This document shows positions 1 through 8,113 of a stretch of DNA of 64,000 nt, one piece after another. The notes under the pieces are model-generated. The model did no database searches, was not told the DNA's origin, and was given only the letters and a program-made list of their open reading frames with translations. Numbering within the stretch: position 1 is the first letter of the stretch; the number at the start of each line of letters is the position of its first letter. Position numbers and translations under genes: made by a program. This DNA is from Roseimaritima ulvae (GTDB lineage Bacteria; Planctomycetota; Planctomycetia; Pirellulales; Pirellulaceae): assembly GCF_008065135.1 (NCBI RefSeq), contig NZ_CP042914.1:4321404-4385403 (forward strand). The letters run 5' to 3'.

Positions 1-737
1 ACGACTTCGTTCTCTGCCGCCTGGGAGCGTGCCGTTCGTCCCAATTGCATGCGACGTTCACCGCAGGGATGGAGGATTTCCCGCTGCACGAACGCTTCGT
101 ACGCGTCCCCGCTCACACGTTCGATGACTTGGCCCAAAAGCAGATAGCCGAAGTTCGAATAGGCGTAACGGCTGCCGGGGATAAAGTCGAGCGGCCGGTC
201 CAGCATGTAATCGACGATCGCTTGTTGCGACACGGGCAACGCAACCTGTTGGGACTTCGCAATGTCCTCGTCGCGAAACATCGGGTCGAAGCTGGCCTGA
301 CGGTCGAACCCGCCACTGTGGTGCAGCAGATGGTCGATCGTGATCGCTGCGAAAGCCGTGTCGGTCGGACGCAACTGCAGCACGTCGACGACTCGGTCCG
401 TTAGCTTCAGGTCCCGTCGCTGGCACAGTCGCAGGATCGCGATGGCGGTTAACGGTTTAGAGACGCTGGCGATGCGGAACCGATGCAGCGGCGTCACGGG
501 GGTTTGCCTGTCTGGATCGGCCAGGCCATATCCAGCCGCGTGGACCAGGCGGCCGCGGCGGGTGATCGCCAGAGAAGCTCCGGTGACCGAGTGCTGCTGC
601 ATAAAGTCCGCCATCATCGCGTCGACGGCCGGCAAGCCGACGCCCGTCACCCGCGGTGCGGCCGCAACGCAGCGGGGGACGCAAGTCGCGGTCGCAGCGG
701 CGGCCAGGAAGTGCCTGCGGTTGAAATCACGAGTCAT
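1..737 (-). CDS. Beta-lactamase-family serine hydrolase, C-terminus cut by window edge
   Basis: I translated this frame by hand from ATG 737 to the left edge; about 245 codons are open. The N-terminus has a twin-arginine motif (NRRHFLAAA) followed by an Ala-rich segment, so Tat export is likely. The SxxK nucleophile motif is SVSK at residues 91-94, and a YSN triad lies near residue 200 in the context RYAYSNFGYLLLG. These are the class C beta-lactamase / DD-peptidase (PF00144) signatures. Members hydrolyse peptides, esters or lactams, so the substrate cannot be predicted. The C-terminal third is outside the window. Its upstream region carries one GTAG hairpin element and the end of a thioesterase gene on the same strand. 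Confidence 0.88.
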   Translation of the reverse strand, partial: MTRDFNRRHFLAAAATATCVPRCVAAAPRVTGVGLPAVDAMMADFMQQHSVTGASLAITRRGRLVHAAGYGLADPDRQTPVTPLHRFRIASVSKPLTAIAILRLCQRRDLKLTDRVVDVLQLRPTDTAFAAITIDHLLHHSGGFDRQASFDPMFRDEDIAKSQQVALPVSQQAIVDYMLDRPLDFIPGSRYAYSNFGYLLLGQVIERVSGDAYEAFVQREILHPCGERRMQLGRTARSQAAENEV

Positions 738-772
738 GACGTATCCACGGTGAGGGATGAGTAACCCGCCGT

Positions 773-796
773 CCAAACTCTGGCGAGTTCGGCTAC
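773..796 (-). repeat. GTAG-hairpin element (ACT stem type)
   Basis: Single 24-nt element read on the minus strand. It has foot GTAG, left arm CCGAACT, loop CGCCAG and right arm AGTTTGG. It lies between the serine hydrolase start and the thioesterase stop. Confidence 0.8.
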
Positions 797-820
797 GGGG
801 CAGCGGCTATTGTTGGGGGG

Positions 821-1207
821 CTATTTGTTGAGCAGTTCTTTGGGCAAGCGGCGAGGCTTTCCGCTGCGGTCGATGCAGGCGATCGTCGATTCGGCGGTGA
901 CGATCAAGTCGTCGTCGCGGTGGATGGTGTATTCGAAACGGACGCGGACGCCTTTGGCAGAGACCACACGGGTGGTCAGCCGCAGCAGGTCGTCAAATTC
1001 GGCGGCCGCCATGTATTTAACGTTCATCTCGGTGACCACCAGCATCAGTCCGGTCGCTTCCAGCTCTTTGTAACTGATCCCCGCGGCCCTCAACATCTCC
1101 ACGCGGCCGCGTTCGAAGTAGTTCAGGTAGTTGCCGTGGTGGACCCGTTGCTGGCCGTCGGTTTCGAAGTATTCGACGCGGAATTCGAGTATAAATTCAG
1201 TCAACAT
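821..1207 (-). CDS. Acyl-CoA thioesterase, YbgC/4HBT hot-dog family
   Basis: The 128-aa protein matches the usual length of single hot-dog-fold thioesterases. The N-terminal stretch FRVEYFETDGQQRVHHGNYL carries the family pattern of an Asp followed by a conserved His-x-x-x-Tyr segment, and the FERGRVEML helix follows. This agrees with YbgC-like acyl-CoA thioesterases, which hydrolyse short acyl-CoA or 4-hydroxybenzoyl-CoA-type thioesters in the cytoplasm. The substrate cannot be told from sequence. The gene stands alone, transcribed away from the ACT-domain gene on the other strand, with about 100 bp between the two starts. Confidence 0.88.
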   Translation of the reverse strand: MLTEFILEFRVEYFETDGQQRVHHGNYLNYFERGRVEMLRAAGISYKELEATGLMLVVTEMNVKYMAAAEFDDLLRLTTRVVSAKGVRVRFEYTIHRDDDLIVTAESTIACIDRSGKPRRLPKELLNK

Positions 1208-1307
1208 CAGTCCAGGGCTTGGCGAGGGGGTGGTATTTGCCAGGAAGGGGTACGAAGCCTAAACTGTCGCCGACCTTCCGCACGCACCCCCAACGATTGA
1301 GAACGCG

Positions 1308-1805
1308 ATGAGCATTGGCGAGGGATCGGACACCAATTTAAACACCATGCGAGGCCGCGATTTCCCGGCGATTCGGCAGTTTACCGTATTCATGGAGAAC
1401 CGCGTCGGCCAGCTATTAGAGGTGGTGCGACGATTTGAGGGAACCGGGATTCGGGTCGCCGCGTTATCGATCAACGATTCCGCCGAGTGCGCCTTCGTCC
1501 GGCTGGTGCTGAGCGACTGCGAGCGGGGCCGCGAGCTGCTCGAGCGCGCCGGGCTGGCGATCATCGAAACCGACCTGCTGGGCGTGGAATTGCCCGATGG
1601 CCCGCAACCGCTGCTGCGCGTCTGCACGGCGCTGTTGGCGGCCGAAATCAATATCATTCAAGCCTACCCCCTGCTGTCGCGTCCCAATGGCGAGCCCGCC
1701 GTGGCTCTGATGGTCGATAATATCGATCTGGCCATGGACACATTAAACAACAAGGGCTTTCGGATGATCACCGAGGGTGATTTGAAAGACGATTCGATCG
1801 AATAA
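1308..1805 (+). CDS. Tandem ACT-domain protein
   Basis: The 165-aa protein has two ACT-like halves. The first is residues ~22-95, beginning [19 protein letters not shown]. The second is residues ~100-160, including [20 protein letters not shown] domains bind amino acids or other small ligands and regulate enzymes. With no catalytic domain attached, this is probably a small sensor or regulator. ATG 1347 (MRGRDFP) is an alternative start that would drop a poorly conserved 13-residue leader. The gene ends 35 bp before the DUF1559-like gene, with which it could be cotranscribed. Confidence 0.8.
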   Translation: MSIGEGSDTNLNTMRGRDFPAIRQFTVFMENRVGQLLEVVRRFEGTGIRVAALSINDSAECAFVRLVLSDCERGRELLERAGLAIIETDLLGVELPDGPQPLLRVCTALLAAEINIIQAYPLLSRPNGEPAVALMVDNIDLAMDTLNNKGFRMITEGDLKDDSIE

Positions 1806-1840
1806 GGCTTTTCCCCCAGCGCGTACCAGGAACTCTTCGA

Positions 1841-2620
1841 ATGTCGACTAATTCACCCTATAGCACAGTCCCCGGCCAGCAACCCGCTCCGCCGGCCTCC
1901 AACAACACGACCAAGATCGTGTTGATCATTCTGGGGGTGTTGTTTTTGGCGTTCTTGCTGTGCGGCGGCGTAATGGTGGCCCTGTTGCTGCCGGCGGTCA
2001 ACGCGGCCCGCCAGGCGGCCCTGCAAATGAACACCCAAAACAACGTCAAGCAGGTGGGCTTGGCAGTACACAATTATCATGACGTGTACCAGCAACTGCC
2101 GCCCTTGTACGCTACCGATGCCAATGGTAACCCGGTTTCCAGCTGGCGGGTCAGTCTATTGCCGTTCCTGGAAGAAAGGGCGCTCGATGAACAATGGCAG
2201 GCGGGCCAGGCATGGGACAGCCCTGCGAACCAATCATTGCTGGAACAGACTCCGGCGGCGTACCGCGGTCTCGGCGAGTCACCCACCGGGCCTCACGACG
2301 GGCAGTGCCATCTGTTTGTCATCGACGACCCCAGTGCATTGCTCAGTGGTGACGAGCCGCGGCATTTCCGCGACGTGCTGGATGGAACCTCCAATACGTT
2401 GTTTGCCCTTTACTTGCCCAACCGCTCGGTGCCCTGGTCGGCGCCGCAGGAGTTGAGCCTCGACGAAGCCTTTGCAGAGGTCTCGGCGGCCAGTCCCGAG
2501 GCGCCCGTGATGGCGCTGATGTTAGACGGGTCGGTACGCCGGCTGACCACACCCCTATCAAGAGAAACCTTCGAGGCGATGGTGACCCCGGCCGGCGGGG
2601 AACGGGTGTTTGATTTTTGA
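1841..2620 (+). CDS. DUF1559-like membrane protein without a prepilin leader
   Basis: The 259-aa protein has a Pro-rich N-terminus and one strong membrane helix at residues ~28-52. It then shows the planctomycete DUF1559 signature: [15 protein letters not shown] followed by [22 protein letters not shown]. Classical DUF1559 proteins start with a type IV prepilin-like RxxFTLVELL segment. Here that part is replaced by an ordinary transmembrane helix preceded by a soluble leader, so it is probably a membrane-anchored, non-processed relative. The middle ([15 protein letters not shown]) and the end ([12 protein letters not shown]) also match the DUF1559 layout. The function of the family is unknown. 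Start ATG 1841 is the first in frame. Confidence 0.8.
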   Translation: MSTNSPYSTVPGQQPAPPASNNTTKIVLIILGVLFLAFLLCGGVMVALLLPAVNAARQAALQMNTQNNVKQVGLAVHNYHDVYQQLPPLYATDANGNPVSSWRVSLLPFLEERALDEQWQAGQAWDSPANQSLLEQTPAAYRGLGESPTGPHDGQCHLFVIDDPSALLSGDEPRHFRDVLDGTSNTLFALYLPNRSVPWSAPQELSLDEAFAEVSAASPEAPVMALMLDGSVRRLTTPLSRETFEAMVTPAGGERVFDF

Positions 2621-2633
2621 GTTGGTTGTCGCG

Positions 2634-3392
2634 TTACGGTTCGCTGGGAAAGTCTTCGATGGCGATTTTGCGATAGCTGGCCAATTGGGCGCCCACCGTC
2701 TCGATGGCTTGGCGATCCAGTTCCGAGAGTTTTTCCAGGACCAGGTGGTGAGCCCGGTAATGGTGCTGCTTGCCGCCCTGGTCGATGGTCAGCGTCAGAT
2801 CGAGCGGTAGGCGGCCGTCGGCGGCCAGCTTTTCGCCCAGCGTCATTCGCGCAAATGGCGGAGCCCCTAGGCGGCGAAGAACGTTCAGGCGAGCGGCCCA
2901 AACGGTCAATTCATGGTAGGCCTTCGCCAATTCCGGCCGGCTGACGGTCTGCGTCGTGGTTTCGTACTGGCAGCTGCCAAAGGCGATCGAATAGCGATCG
3001 TCGTCGGCGTGCACGACGGCGTCGAGCCCAAACGATTCCGTTTTCTTCTGCTGTCGAGCGGCCACGGCCAGCTGGGCGGTGACGTCGATCAACAGCTGCG
3101 TCGAAACCTCGGCTTGCACCTGCGTTTGGGTGTCCAGCAGGATCACGCGTTGGCGAGCCGGGTCGAAGACCGTTTGCACGTGCCCGCCCTGTTCCTGCAA
3201 ATCGTAGATCACGCCGGAATCGAACAAGATTTTGTGCCGCGTCGCCGGCTCGTTCGCTTTGTCCTGATAGATCTCCGTTTCCATCCGAAACGAAGGCCCG
3301 GAGGGCAAGCTGGATGGAGGCGCGGCGGCAAGAATTGTGGGACTGCCGCACAGTGCGATCCACATGGCCATCGGTAATAGCGTTCGTCCCAT
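2634..3392 (-). CDS. Secreted hypothetical protein
   Basis: The start at ATG 3392 was chosen because it gives a clean Sec signal peptide (MGRTLLPMAMWIALCG, then an Ala-rich cleavage region). The frame is open to 3569, but that extra part reads like untranslated DNA. The mature part is about 230 aa of beta-rich sequence, containing FRMETEIYQDKANEPATRHK and FDPARQRVILLDTQTQVQAE. I recognise no domain or catalytic motif. It converges on the DUF1559-like gene with 13 bp between the stop codons. Confidence 0.65.
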   Translation of the reverse strand: MGRTLLPMAMWIALCGSPTILAAAPPSSLPSGPSFRMETEIYQDKANEPATRHKILFDSGVIYDLQEQGGHVQTVFDPARQRVILLDTQTQVQAEVSTQLLIDVTAQLAVAARQQKKTESFGLDAVVHADDDRYSIAFGSCQYETTTQTVSRPELAKAYHELTVWAARLNVLRRLGAPPFARMTLGEKLAADGRLPLDLTLTIDQGGKQHHYRAHHLVLEKLSELDRQAIETVGAQLASYRKIAIEDFPSEP

Positions 3393-3577
3393 CGGGGGCT
3401 CTCTCCAGCAGCGTGTCATAGGGAGGCGTGACCTAGTGGAAATTGATATAACGTTTGCCGGCAGTGCGGGTCCAGAGCAGCCGCACGGATTGCCAAACTC
3501 ATTCGTCCGATTAGCCTGTCTAGCGTTGGGGCTGCGTCTGCCCCCCCACTTTTTAACTCGATGGACCATACAAAGAC

Positions 3578-4549
3578 ATGATTTCTCGCATTCTTGTGAC
3601 CGGCGGAGCCGGATTTTTAGGGTCCCACCTGTGTGAGCGACTGGTGGATGAAGGGCACGACGTGATTTGCCTGGATAACTTTTTTACCAGCCAGAAAAGC
3701 AACGTTTCGCACCTGCTGAAACGTCCCAACTTCGAATTGCTGCGGCACGACATCACGCTGCCGATCTTTTTGGAAGTCGACCAGATCTACAACCTGGCCT
3801 GCCCCGCCGCCCCAGGGCACTACCAATTCAATCCGATCAAAACCATGAAGACCTCCGTGGTCGGCATCATCAACATGCTGGGCATCGCCAAACGCTGCGG
3901 GGCCCGACTGTTGCAAGCTAGTACCAGCGAAGTCTACGGCGACCCCGACGTGCACCCACAGCCCGAATCGTACCGCGGGAATGTCAACCCGATCGGGCCG
4001 CGAGCCTGCTACGACGAAGGTAAACGAGCCGCGGAAACGCTCTGCATGGACTACGTCCGCAGCAATAACGTGGACGCTCGGCTGGTTCGCATCTTCAATA
4101 CTTACGGCCCCCGTATGCATCCCTACGACGGCCGCGTGGTATCCAACTTTATTCGCCAAGCGATCAACAACGAACCGATTACGATCTTTGGCGATGGCTC
4201 GCAGACCCGTTCGTTCTGCTACCGCGATGATTTAGTCGAAGCGATCATCCGGATGATGAACGTCCCACAAGGTTTCCCCGGCCCGGTGAATATCGGCAAC
4301 CAGGGCGAGTTTACGATCCGCGAGCTGGCCGAGTTGGTGCTGGAACAAGTCGGCGGCGACTCCAAGCTGATCGAAAAGCCGCTGCCGATGGACGATCCCA
4401 CCCGGCGCCGCCCCGACATCAGCTTGGCCAAAGAAAAATTGGGCTGGGAACCGCAAACCTCGCTGCGAGACGGCTTGGCGCAAACGATCGAATGGTTCCG
4501 CTCGATCGATCTGGGCGACTACCGTCCGCCCACGCCGAACTTCGCGTAA
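3578..4549 (+). CDS. uxs: UDP-glucuronate decarboxylase (UDP-xylose synthase)
   Basis: This 323-aa extended short-chain dehydrogenase decarboxylates UDP-glucuronic acid to UDP-xylose with bound NAD, supplying nucleotide sugars for glycans or exopolysaccharide. The NAD motif GGAGFLGSH is at residues 9-17. The UXS-typical [11 protein letters not shown] follows, then the catalytic Ser in [10 protein letters not shown], and YDEGKRAAE supplies the YxxxK pair. The [10 protein letters not shown] and [17 protein letters not shown] blocks are near-diagnostic of this family. The length is normal for bacterial enzymes. No glycan cluster surrounds it. Three GTAG hairpin elements begin 33 bp after its stop codon. 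Confidence 0.95.
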   Translation: MISRILVTGGAGFLGSHLCERLVDEGHDVICLDNFFTSQKSNVSHLLKRPNFELLRHDITLPIFLEVDQIYNLACPAAPGHYQFNPIKTMKTSVVGIINMLGIAKRCGARLLQASTSEVYGDPDVHPQPESYRGNVNPIGPRACYDEGKRAAETLCMDYVRSNNVDARLVRIFNTYGPRMHPYDGRVVSNFIRQAINNEPITIFGDGSQTRSFCYRDDLVEAIIRMMNVPQGFPGPVNIGNQGEFTIRELAELVLEQVGGDSKLIEKPLPMDDPTRRRPDISLAKEKLGWEPQTSLRDGLAQTIEWFRSIDLGDYRPPTPNFA

Positions 4550-4581
4550 ACGGTATCGTAACGCTCGCGAGATCGTGGGCC

Positions 4582-4757
4582 GTAGCTACGCTCGCCAGAG
4601 CGTGGACCTCCGTAGCTACGCTCGCCAGAGCGTGGGCCTCCGTAGCTACGCTCGCCAGAGCGTGGACGGTGAAGGTCACGCAGGCGCGCTTTTCAGATGC
4701 ACTTGGGCGGCTGAAGCCCGGACTCCAGCGCGACCACCGTCTGGCGACGGTAGCTAC
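4582..4757. repeat. Cluster of four GTAG-hairpin elements
   Basis: Three plus-strand copies lie exactly 30 bp apart at 4582-4605, 4612-4635 and 4642-4665. They share arms CTACGCT/AGCGTGG and loop CGCCAG. A minus-strand copy of a different stem type (CTACCGT/ACGGTGG) is at 4734-4757, 12 bp beyond the imuB stop codon. The cluster fills the convergent space between uxs and imuB. It could serve as a bidirectional transcript end. Confidence 0.85.
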
Positions 4758-4769
4758 GGTCTTTTGTTG

Positions 4770-6650
4770 CTACCCGAACCAGCCGTGCAGCCACCAGCTA
4801 TTCTGGCCCAGTTGGCGGTAGACCCATAACCATTGGCCGGCTTCGGTTTCCAGGCGGAAGTAATCGCGGCGGATCGAGGGGCCCTGCCACCAACCGGTTT
4901 CAATCCGTTCGGGCCCCCAAGCTCGATTGACGCCCTGCGCGGCCGGCCAACGCCGCAGCTTGATTTGTTGCGGCCAGCCGTCGCGGTGCAGCTGTGACGC
5001 TTCGATCGGTTGCGGCTGTCGCAGCAGGTCCAAGGGACGCCGCAGCGGGATTTCGGCTGCCAGCGTCGGCGGACGATCGGCGCCCGCCCGTGTATCACTT
5101 GCCCGTGTTTCCCTTGACCGCGTGTTGCTCGCCGCCGCGTTGCGCTGCGCTCGCCGACCGGTCAACACGCTGGTCTGGAAAGCTTGTTCGGGCAGCGGGT
5201 TGCTGCTGCGCCGCACGCCCAGGACGCGTTCGCCCCCCAGGCGGCCGCTTAACCCATCGATCAGCTTGGCCAGCGCCGCGGCATCGCCCTGCCCCTCGCC
5301 CCCGTGAGCTGTCAGCAGGCTGCGTTGGTGCATTCTCAGCGGACCCGTCAGCGGGGCCGCCAACACGATTCGGTGGACGCGAGCGGTTAAGCGTTGTTGT
5401 TCGAACACGCTGTGCAACAATCCCGTCAGGTGGTCGGCGTCGGCCGTGGGAGCAAACAGCCCCAGCTGCATTCGCTGGGATTGGTGAGCTTGCAGGTCCA
5501 GACGGCAGGTCAGCCGCAGCGCTCCCTGTTGCCGGCTGGCCAAACCAGCGGCCAGCTGTTTTACCAACTGCTCAATGCGGTGTTTCAGTAGGTCGGTGGC
5601 GTAGGTGGGGTATTCCAAATCCGTCGACACCACGTCTTCGGCCGCCGCATGATGCACGGGCAAAGTCTGGTCGACCGTGCCCAAGGCTTGATCGATACGT
5701 TGCAGCAAACCGCTGCCCAACCGTGTGGCCAGCCCGCTGCGCGGCAGACGCAGCAGTTCGTCGACGCGGCGGATGCCCAGCCGGTGCAATTTTTCGGCGG
5801 CATCGACCGCAATCCGCAGGGCGATGACGGGCAGCTCGGCGAGCGCCGTTTCGGTTTCGCCGGCCGGTACCAGCCAGGTCAAACAACCGTGTTGTCGCCT
5901 GCCCGAGTGCGGTGAACCGTAATGCGCAATCGCCCACGCGGAACCGACACTGGAGGTGATGGCTAGCTGAGCGGAGAAGCCCTGTTGGTCCAGCAGCGAG
6001 GCGGTTTGCTGGAGCAGTTTTTGTTCATCGCCAAATAGTTCGCCGATCCCGCTCACGTCCAGCAACAGGGCCTGCGGCTGGTGAAGCAATTGCCCGGCCC
6101 AGCGAGCCTTCTCCAGCGGCTCGAGCGCCACCAGCGGACTGATCTGCAACGATAAAACTTCGGCCAACTGCCGCAAACCGGCGCGATCGGCCGCCGGATC
6201 GTATTGGCAAACGACTACCCCTGATGGGCTCGGCTTTTCCGGCCCGCCTGCTTGGCGTGCTTGATCTGCTTGGTGTGCTTGGTGGGCTTGTCCTGTTGGG
6301 TGGGCTTGTCCGGCGCCTTCCTGCAGCCAAGCGAATCGTTGTTGCAGCAACGAGCGGGCTTCCACCAGCGGCATTTGGGGACGCAGCCCGCAGGCCATCG
6401 CATCGTCCGAGGCGGCCACGACCACGCGGCCGCGGCGCGGATCGAGCATCCACAGGACCAGTTCGGTGGGCGGCAGACCTGCCTCAGGCGGAATGCCTTC
6501 TTCGCGGCGCCACCTTTGGATGGGCCAGTTGGGCAGCCAGATGCATAGTCGCCTGGGCCGCGGCTTGTGTGGGGCCAGCAACGGCGGCGGGACGGGCGGC
6601 GGTGTGGTGGCTGGAGGACCCATCGGTGACTCCCTGTTCGATAATGCCAT
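4770..6650 (-). CDS. imuB: Y-family DNA polymerase-like protein ImuB
   Basis: The 626-aa protein begins its conserved part at residue ~33 with LCIWLPNWPIQRWRREE, characteristic of ImuB, the polymerase-like adaptor of the imuA-imuB-dnaE2 mutagenesis cassette. LLLDVSGIGELFGDEQ is the Y-family palm segment, and the helix-hairpin-helix region is near AAEKLHRLGIRRVDELLRL. Residues ~118-145 form a low-complexity His/Gln/Ala linker. In studied bacteria ImuB binds the beta clamp and recruits DnaE2 for translesion synthesis. The start is ATG 6650 or 6623. Either makes it overlap imuA, and the conserved N-terminal motif itself lies inside the imuA coding region. No dnaE2 follows; the next gene is uxs on the other strand. 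The stop is within GTAGC. Confidence 0.9.
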   Translation of the reverse strand: MALSNRESPMGPPATTPPPVPPPLLAPHKPRPRRLCIWLPNWPIQRWRREEGIPPEAGLPPTELVLWMLDPRRGRVVVAASDDAMACGLRPQMPLVEARSLLQQRFAWLQEGAGQAHPTGQAHQAHQADQARQAGGPEKPSPSGVVVCQYDPAADRAGLRQLAEVLSLQISPLVALEPLEKARWAGQLLHQPQALLLDVSGIGELFGDEQKLLQQTASLLDQQGFSAQLAITSSVGSAWAIAHYGSPHSGRRQHGCLTWLVPAGETETALAELPVIALRIAVDAAEKLHRLGIRRVDELLRLPRSGLATRLGSGLLQRIDQALGTVDQTLPVHHAAAEDVVSTDLEYPTYATDLLKHRIEQLVKQLAAGLASRQQGALRLTCRLDLQAHQSQRMQLGLFAPTADADHLTGLLHSVFEQQRLTARVHRIVLAAPLTGPLRMHQRSLLTAHGGEGQGDAAALAKLIDGLSGRLGGERVLGVRRSSNPLPEQAFQTSVLTGRRAQRNAAASNTRSRETRASDTRAGADRPPTLAAEIPLRRPLDLLRQPQPIEASQLHRDGWPQQIKLRRWPAAQGVNRAWGPERIETGWWQGPSIRRDYFRLETEAGQWLWVYRQLGQNSWWLHGWFG

Positions 6651-7485
6651 TGGCGGTCACGGCAAAGGTGGCGGAACGATCGATCTGGCCGCCGCGGCAG
6701 CGAGCCAGGGTGGCGCGGAGCGTGCGGCCGCGGGCTGGCGAAGCGGCCGTGCGAACTCCCTCTACGTGCCAGCGGACCTCCGCGAAACTGGGACGCCCCA
6801 TCACGGTTGCCGGTCGCACGAATAAGCCCATCGTGTGTCCGCTCTCGGCCGCCAACTGAAAACGACGCGCATCGCGATCGTCCAACCAAGCCCCCAGCGG
6901 ACTCCACACCGCTGCCACCGCCGAACAACGCAGCGCCTGATCGATAGCCCACACCTGGTCGCTGCGGTCGGCCGGCCGAACCCACACCAGCCGTTCCGCC
7001 TCGATTCCCAACGCCAGGGCCGCGGGGGGATAAAAGGTGCCGGCAGGATCGACCACGACCAACCAACCCGGATGGCAACGCAGGCTTTCCACGGCGGCCA
7101 ACATCGCCAGCAACCGGGCACCCTGGCCGGGCGAGACGGCAATCCATTCGACCATCGAGGCGGCGGGCAAACCGCCACGTGGCAACAGTCCGTCCAATGC
7201 GGCGCCGCCACAGGACACCGTGGGCAGGGCGGCTTTATCGGTCGCAGCCGTTTCCAGACGCCCCAGCTGGTCTCGCAGCCGCTGTAGTAAGTTGGGCTGC
7301 GAGTCCGATACAATTTCAGCAGCCGCCGCGGGCCCCGTCTCCGCCTCGGCCACGTCCGCAGCCCCACACATGGCTACCGCCGCAGCAGCAGCAGTGGACG
7401 CTGTCGCCGTGGTGGACGCTGTCGGGGGGAATGATGGGTGCGGGGAAACCGCCGGGGAATCCCCAAAAGCCAGTTGGGTCGCCAT
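6484..7485 (-). CDS. imuA: ImuA, RecA/SulA-like mutagenesis protein
   Basis: The 333-aa protein is encoded directly upstream of imuB. A disordered Ala/Pro/Thr-rich N-terminus of ~60 residues precedes a RecA-like core: LDGLLPRGGLPAASMVEWIA, then GQGARLLAMLAAVESLR, and later LVVVDPAGTFYPPAALALGIEAERLVWVRP, a segment typical of ImuA and distant RecA relatives. ImuA is thought to cooperate with ImuB and DnaE2 in SOS-induced error-prone repair. The last ~24 codons share DNA with the conserved N-terminus of imuB in another frame. The upstream region contains a TGTAC inverted repeat (7522-7540) that could be an SOS operator. Confidence 0.88.
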   Translation of the reverse strand: MATQLAFGDSPAVSPHPSFPPTASTTATASTAAAAAVAMCGAADVAEAETGPAAAAEIVSDSQPNLLQRLRDQLGRLETAATDKAALPTVSCGGAALDGLLPRGGLPAASMVEWIAVSPGQGARLLAMLAAVESLRCHPGWLVVVDPAGTFYPPAALALGIEAERLVWVRPADRSDQVWAIDQALRCSAVAAVWSPLGAWLDDRDARRFQLAAESGHTMGLFVRPATVMGRPSFAEVRWHVEGVRTAASPARGRTLRATLARCRGGQIDRSATFAVTANGIIEQGVTDGSSSHHTAARPAAVAGPTQAAAQATMHLAAQLAHPKVAPRRRHSA

Positions 7486-7521
7486 CGGGTGCCAATCCCT
7501 GGTAGATGGAAGATGCGAGTA

Positions 7522-7540
7522 TGTACGTATGTATCGTACA
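7522..7540. promoter_or_regulatory. Candidate operator upstream of imuA
   Basis: The inverted repeat TGTAC-N9-GTACA lies 37-55 bp upstream of the imuA start, inside a locally AT-rich stretch. In other bacteria imuA-imuB is under LexA control. Whether this matches the planctomycete LexA box is unknown to me, so the assignment rests on position and symmetry only. Confidence 0.35.
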
Positions 7541-7681
7541 GAGTCCGTGCTAGCATTGCACTCAAAATTGCCTTGCCGAGAGAAAAATTAGGCAGCCGCG
7601 CGGACACGTTTGGTCAAAACGGCGAGCCCCACAAGAAAATTTTTTACGACTTCTAGTATCCGAACCGGGATCCACCCCCCC

Positions 7682-7912
7682 ATGCTTCAAAAAATCAAAC
7701 TCGTCCTCCTGCTGACGATCTTGGCCGCGTTGGTCGTATTCGCCCTCCTAAATCGAGCTCCCACGGACCTCGATTTCCTGTTCGTGAAGACCTCCTTGTC
7801 GACCACGTTGTTGGTATTCCTGACAGCCGCCTGCGGATTCCTAGCCGGTTCTCTGACCACCGGCCTGTGGCTGCACAAAAGAGCCAAGAAGAAGAGTGAA
7901 AAAGAGGAGTGA
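7682..7912 (+). CDS. LapA-like (DUF1049) small membrane protein
   Basis: The 76-aa protein has two membrane helices (residues ~5-22 and ~40-62) and a Lys-rich cytoplasmic tail (HKRAKKKSEKEE). The connecting sequence APTDLDFLFVKTSLSTTLLVFLTAACGFLAG resembles the LapA/DUF1049 pattern of an inter-helix beta hairpin ending in a Gly-rich second helix. Enterobacterial LapA works with LapB to regulate LpxC and LPS, but no LapB partner is visible here. The start ATG 7682 was chosen because the open frame upstream lacks hydrophobic character. The microsatellite block begins eight bases after the stop. Confidence 0.7.
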   Translation: MLQKIKLVLLLTILAALVVFALLNRAPTDLDFLFVKTSLSTTLLVFLTAACGFLAGSLTTGLWLHKRAKKKSEKEE

Positions 7913-7920
7913 GGAGTGAG

Positions 7921-8112
7921 GAGTAGCGAGTAGCGAGTAGCGAGTAGCGAGTAGCGAGTAGCGAGTAGCGAGTAGCGAGATTTGAGATTTGAGATTTGAG
8001 ATTTGAGATTTGAGATTTGAGATTTGAGATTTGAGATTTGAGATTTACTCACTGCCCTACTGCCCTACTGCCTCACTGCCTCACTGCCTCACTGCCTCAC
8101 TGCCTCACTGCC
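7921..8112. repeat. Three abutting microsatellites (7-, 7- and 8-bp units)
   Basis: Positions 7921-7977 hold eight copies of GAGTAGC. About 7978-8046 hold roughly ten copies of GATTTGA. About 8049-8112 hold roughly eight copies of an 8-mer CTGCCTCA with two early variants (CTGCCCTA). The three arrays follow each other with almost no unique DNA. They lie between the stops of two convergent genes, so they do not alter a coding frame. Confidence 0.95.
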
Positions 8113-8113
8113 T

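Noticed and set aside
4492-4829. Proteins reading through the hairpin elements (for example repeated YARQSV or LARAW segments)
   Set aside because: They are translations of the intergenic hairpin repeats in chance open frames.
7687-8052. Minus-strand protein with repeated Ser-Leu-Leu-Ala-Thr and Ser-Asn-Leu-Lys units
   Set aside because: It is a translation of the 7-bp microsatellites, overlaps the LapA-like gene, and lacks any domain.
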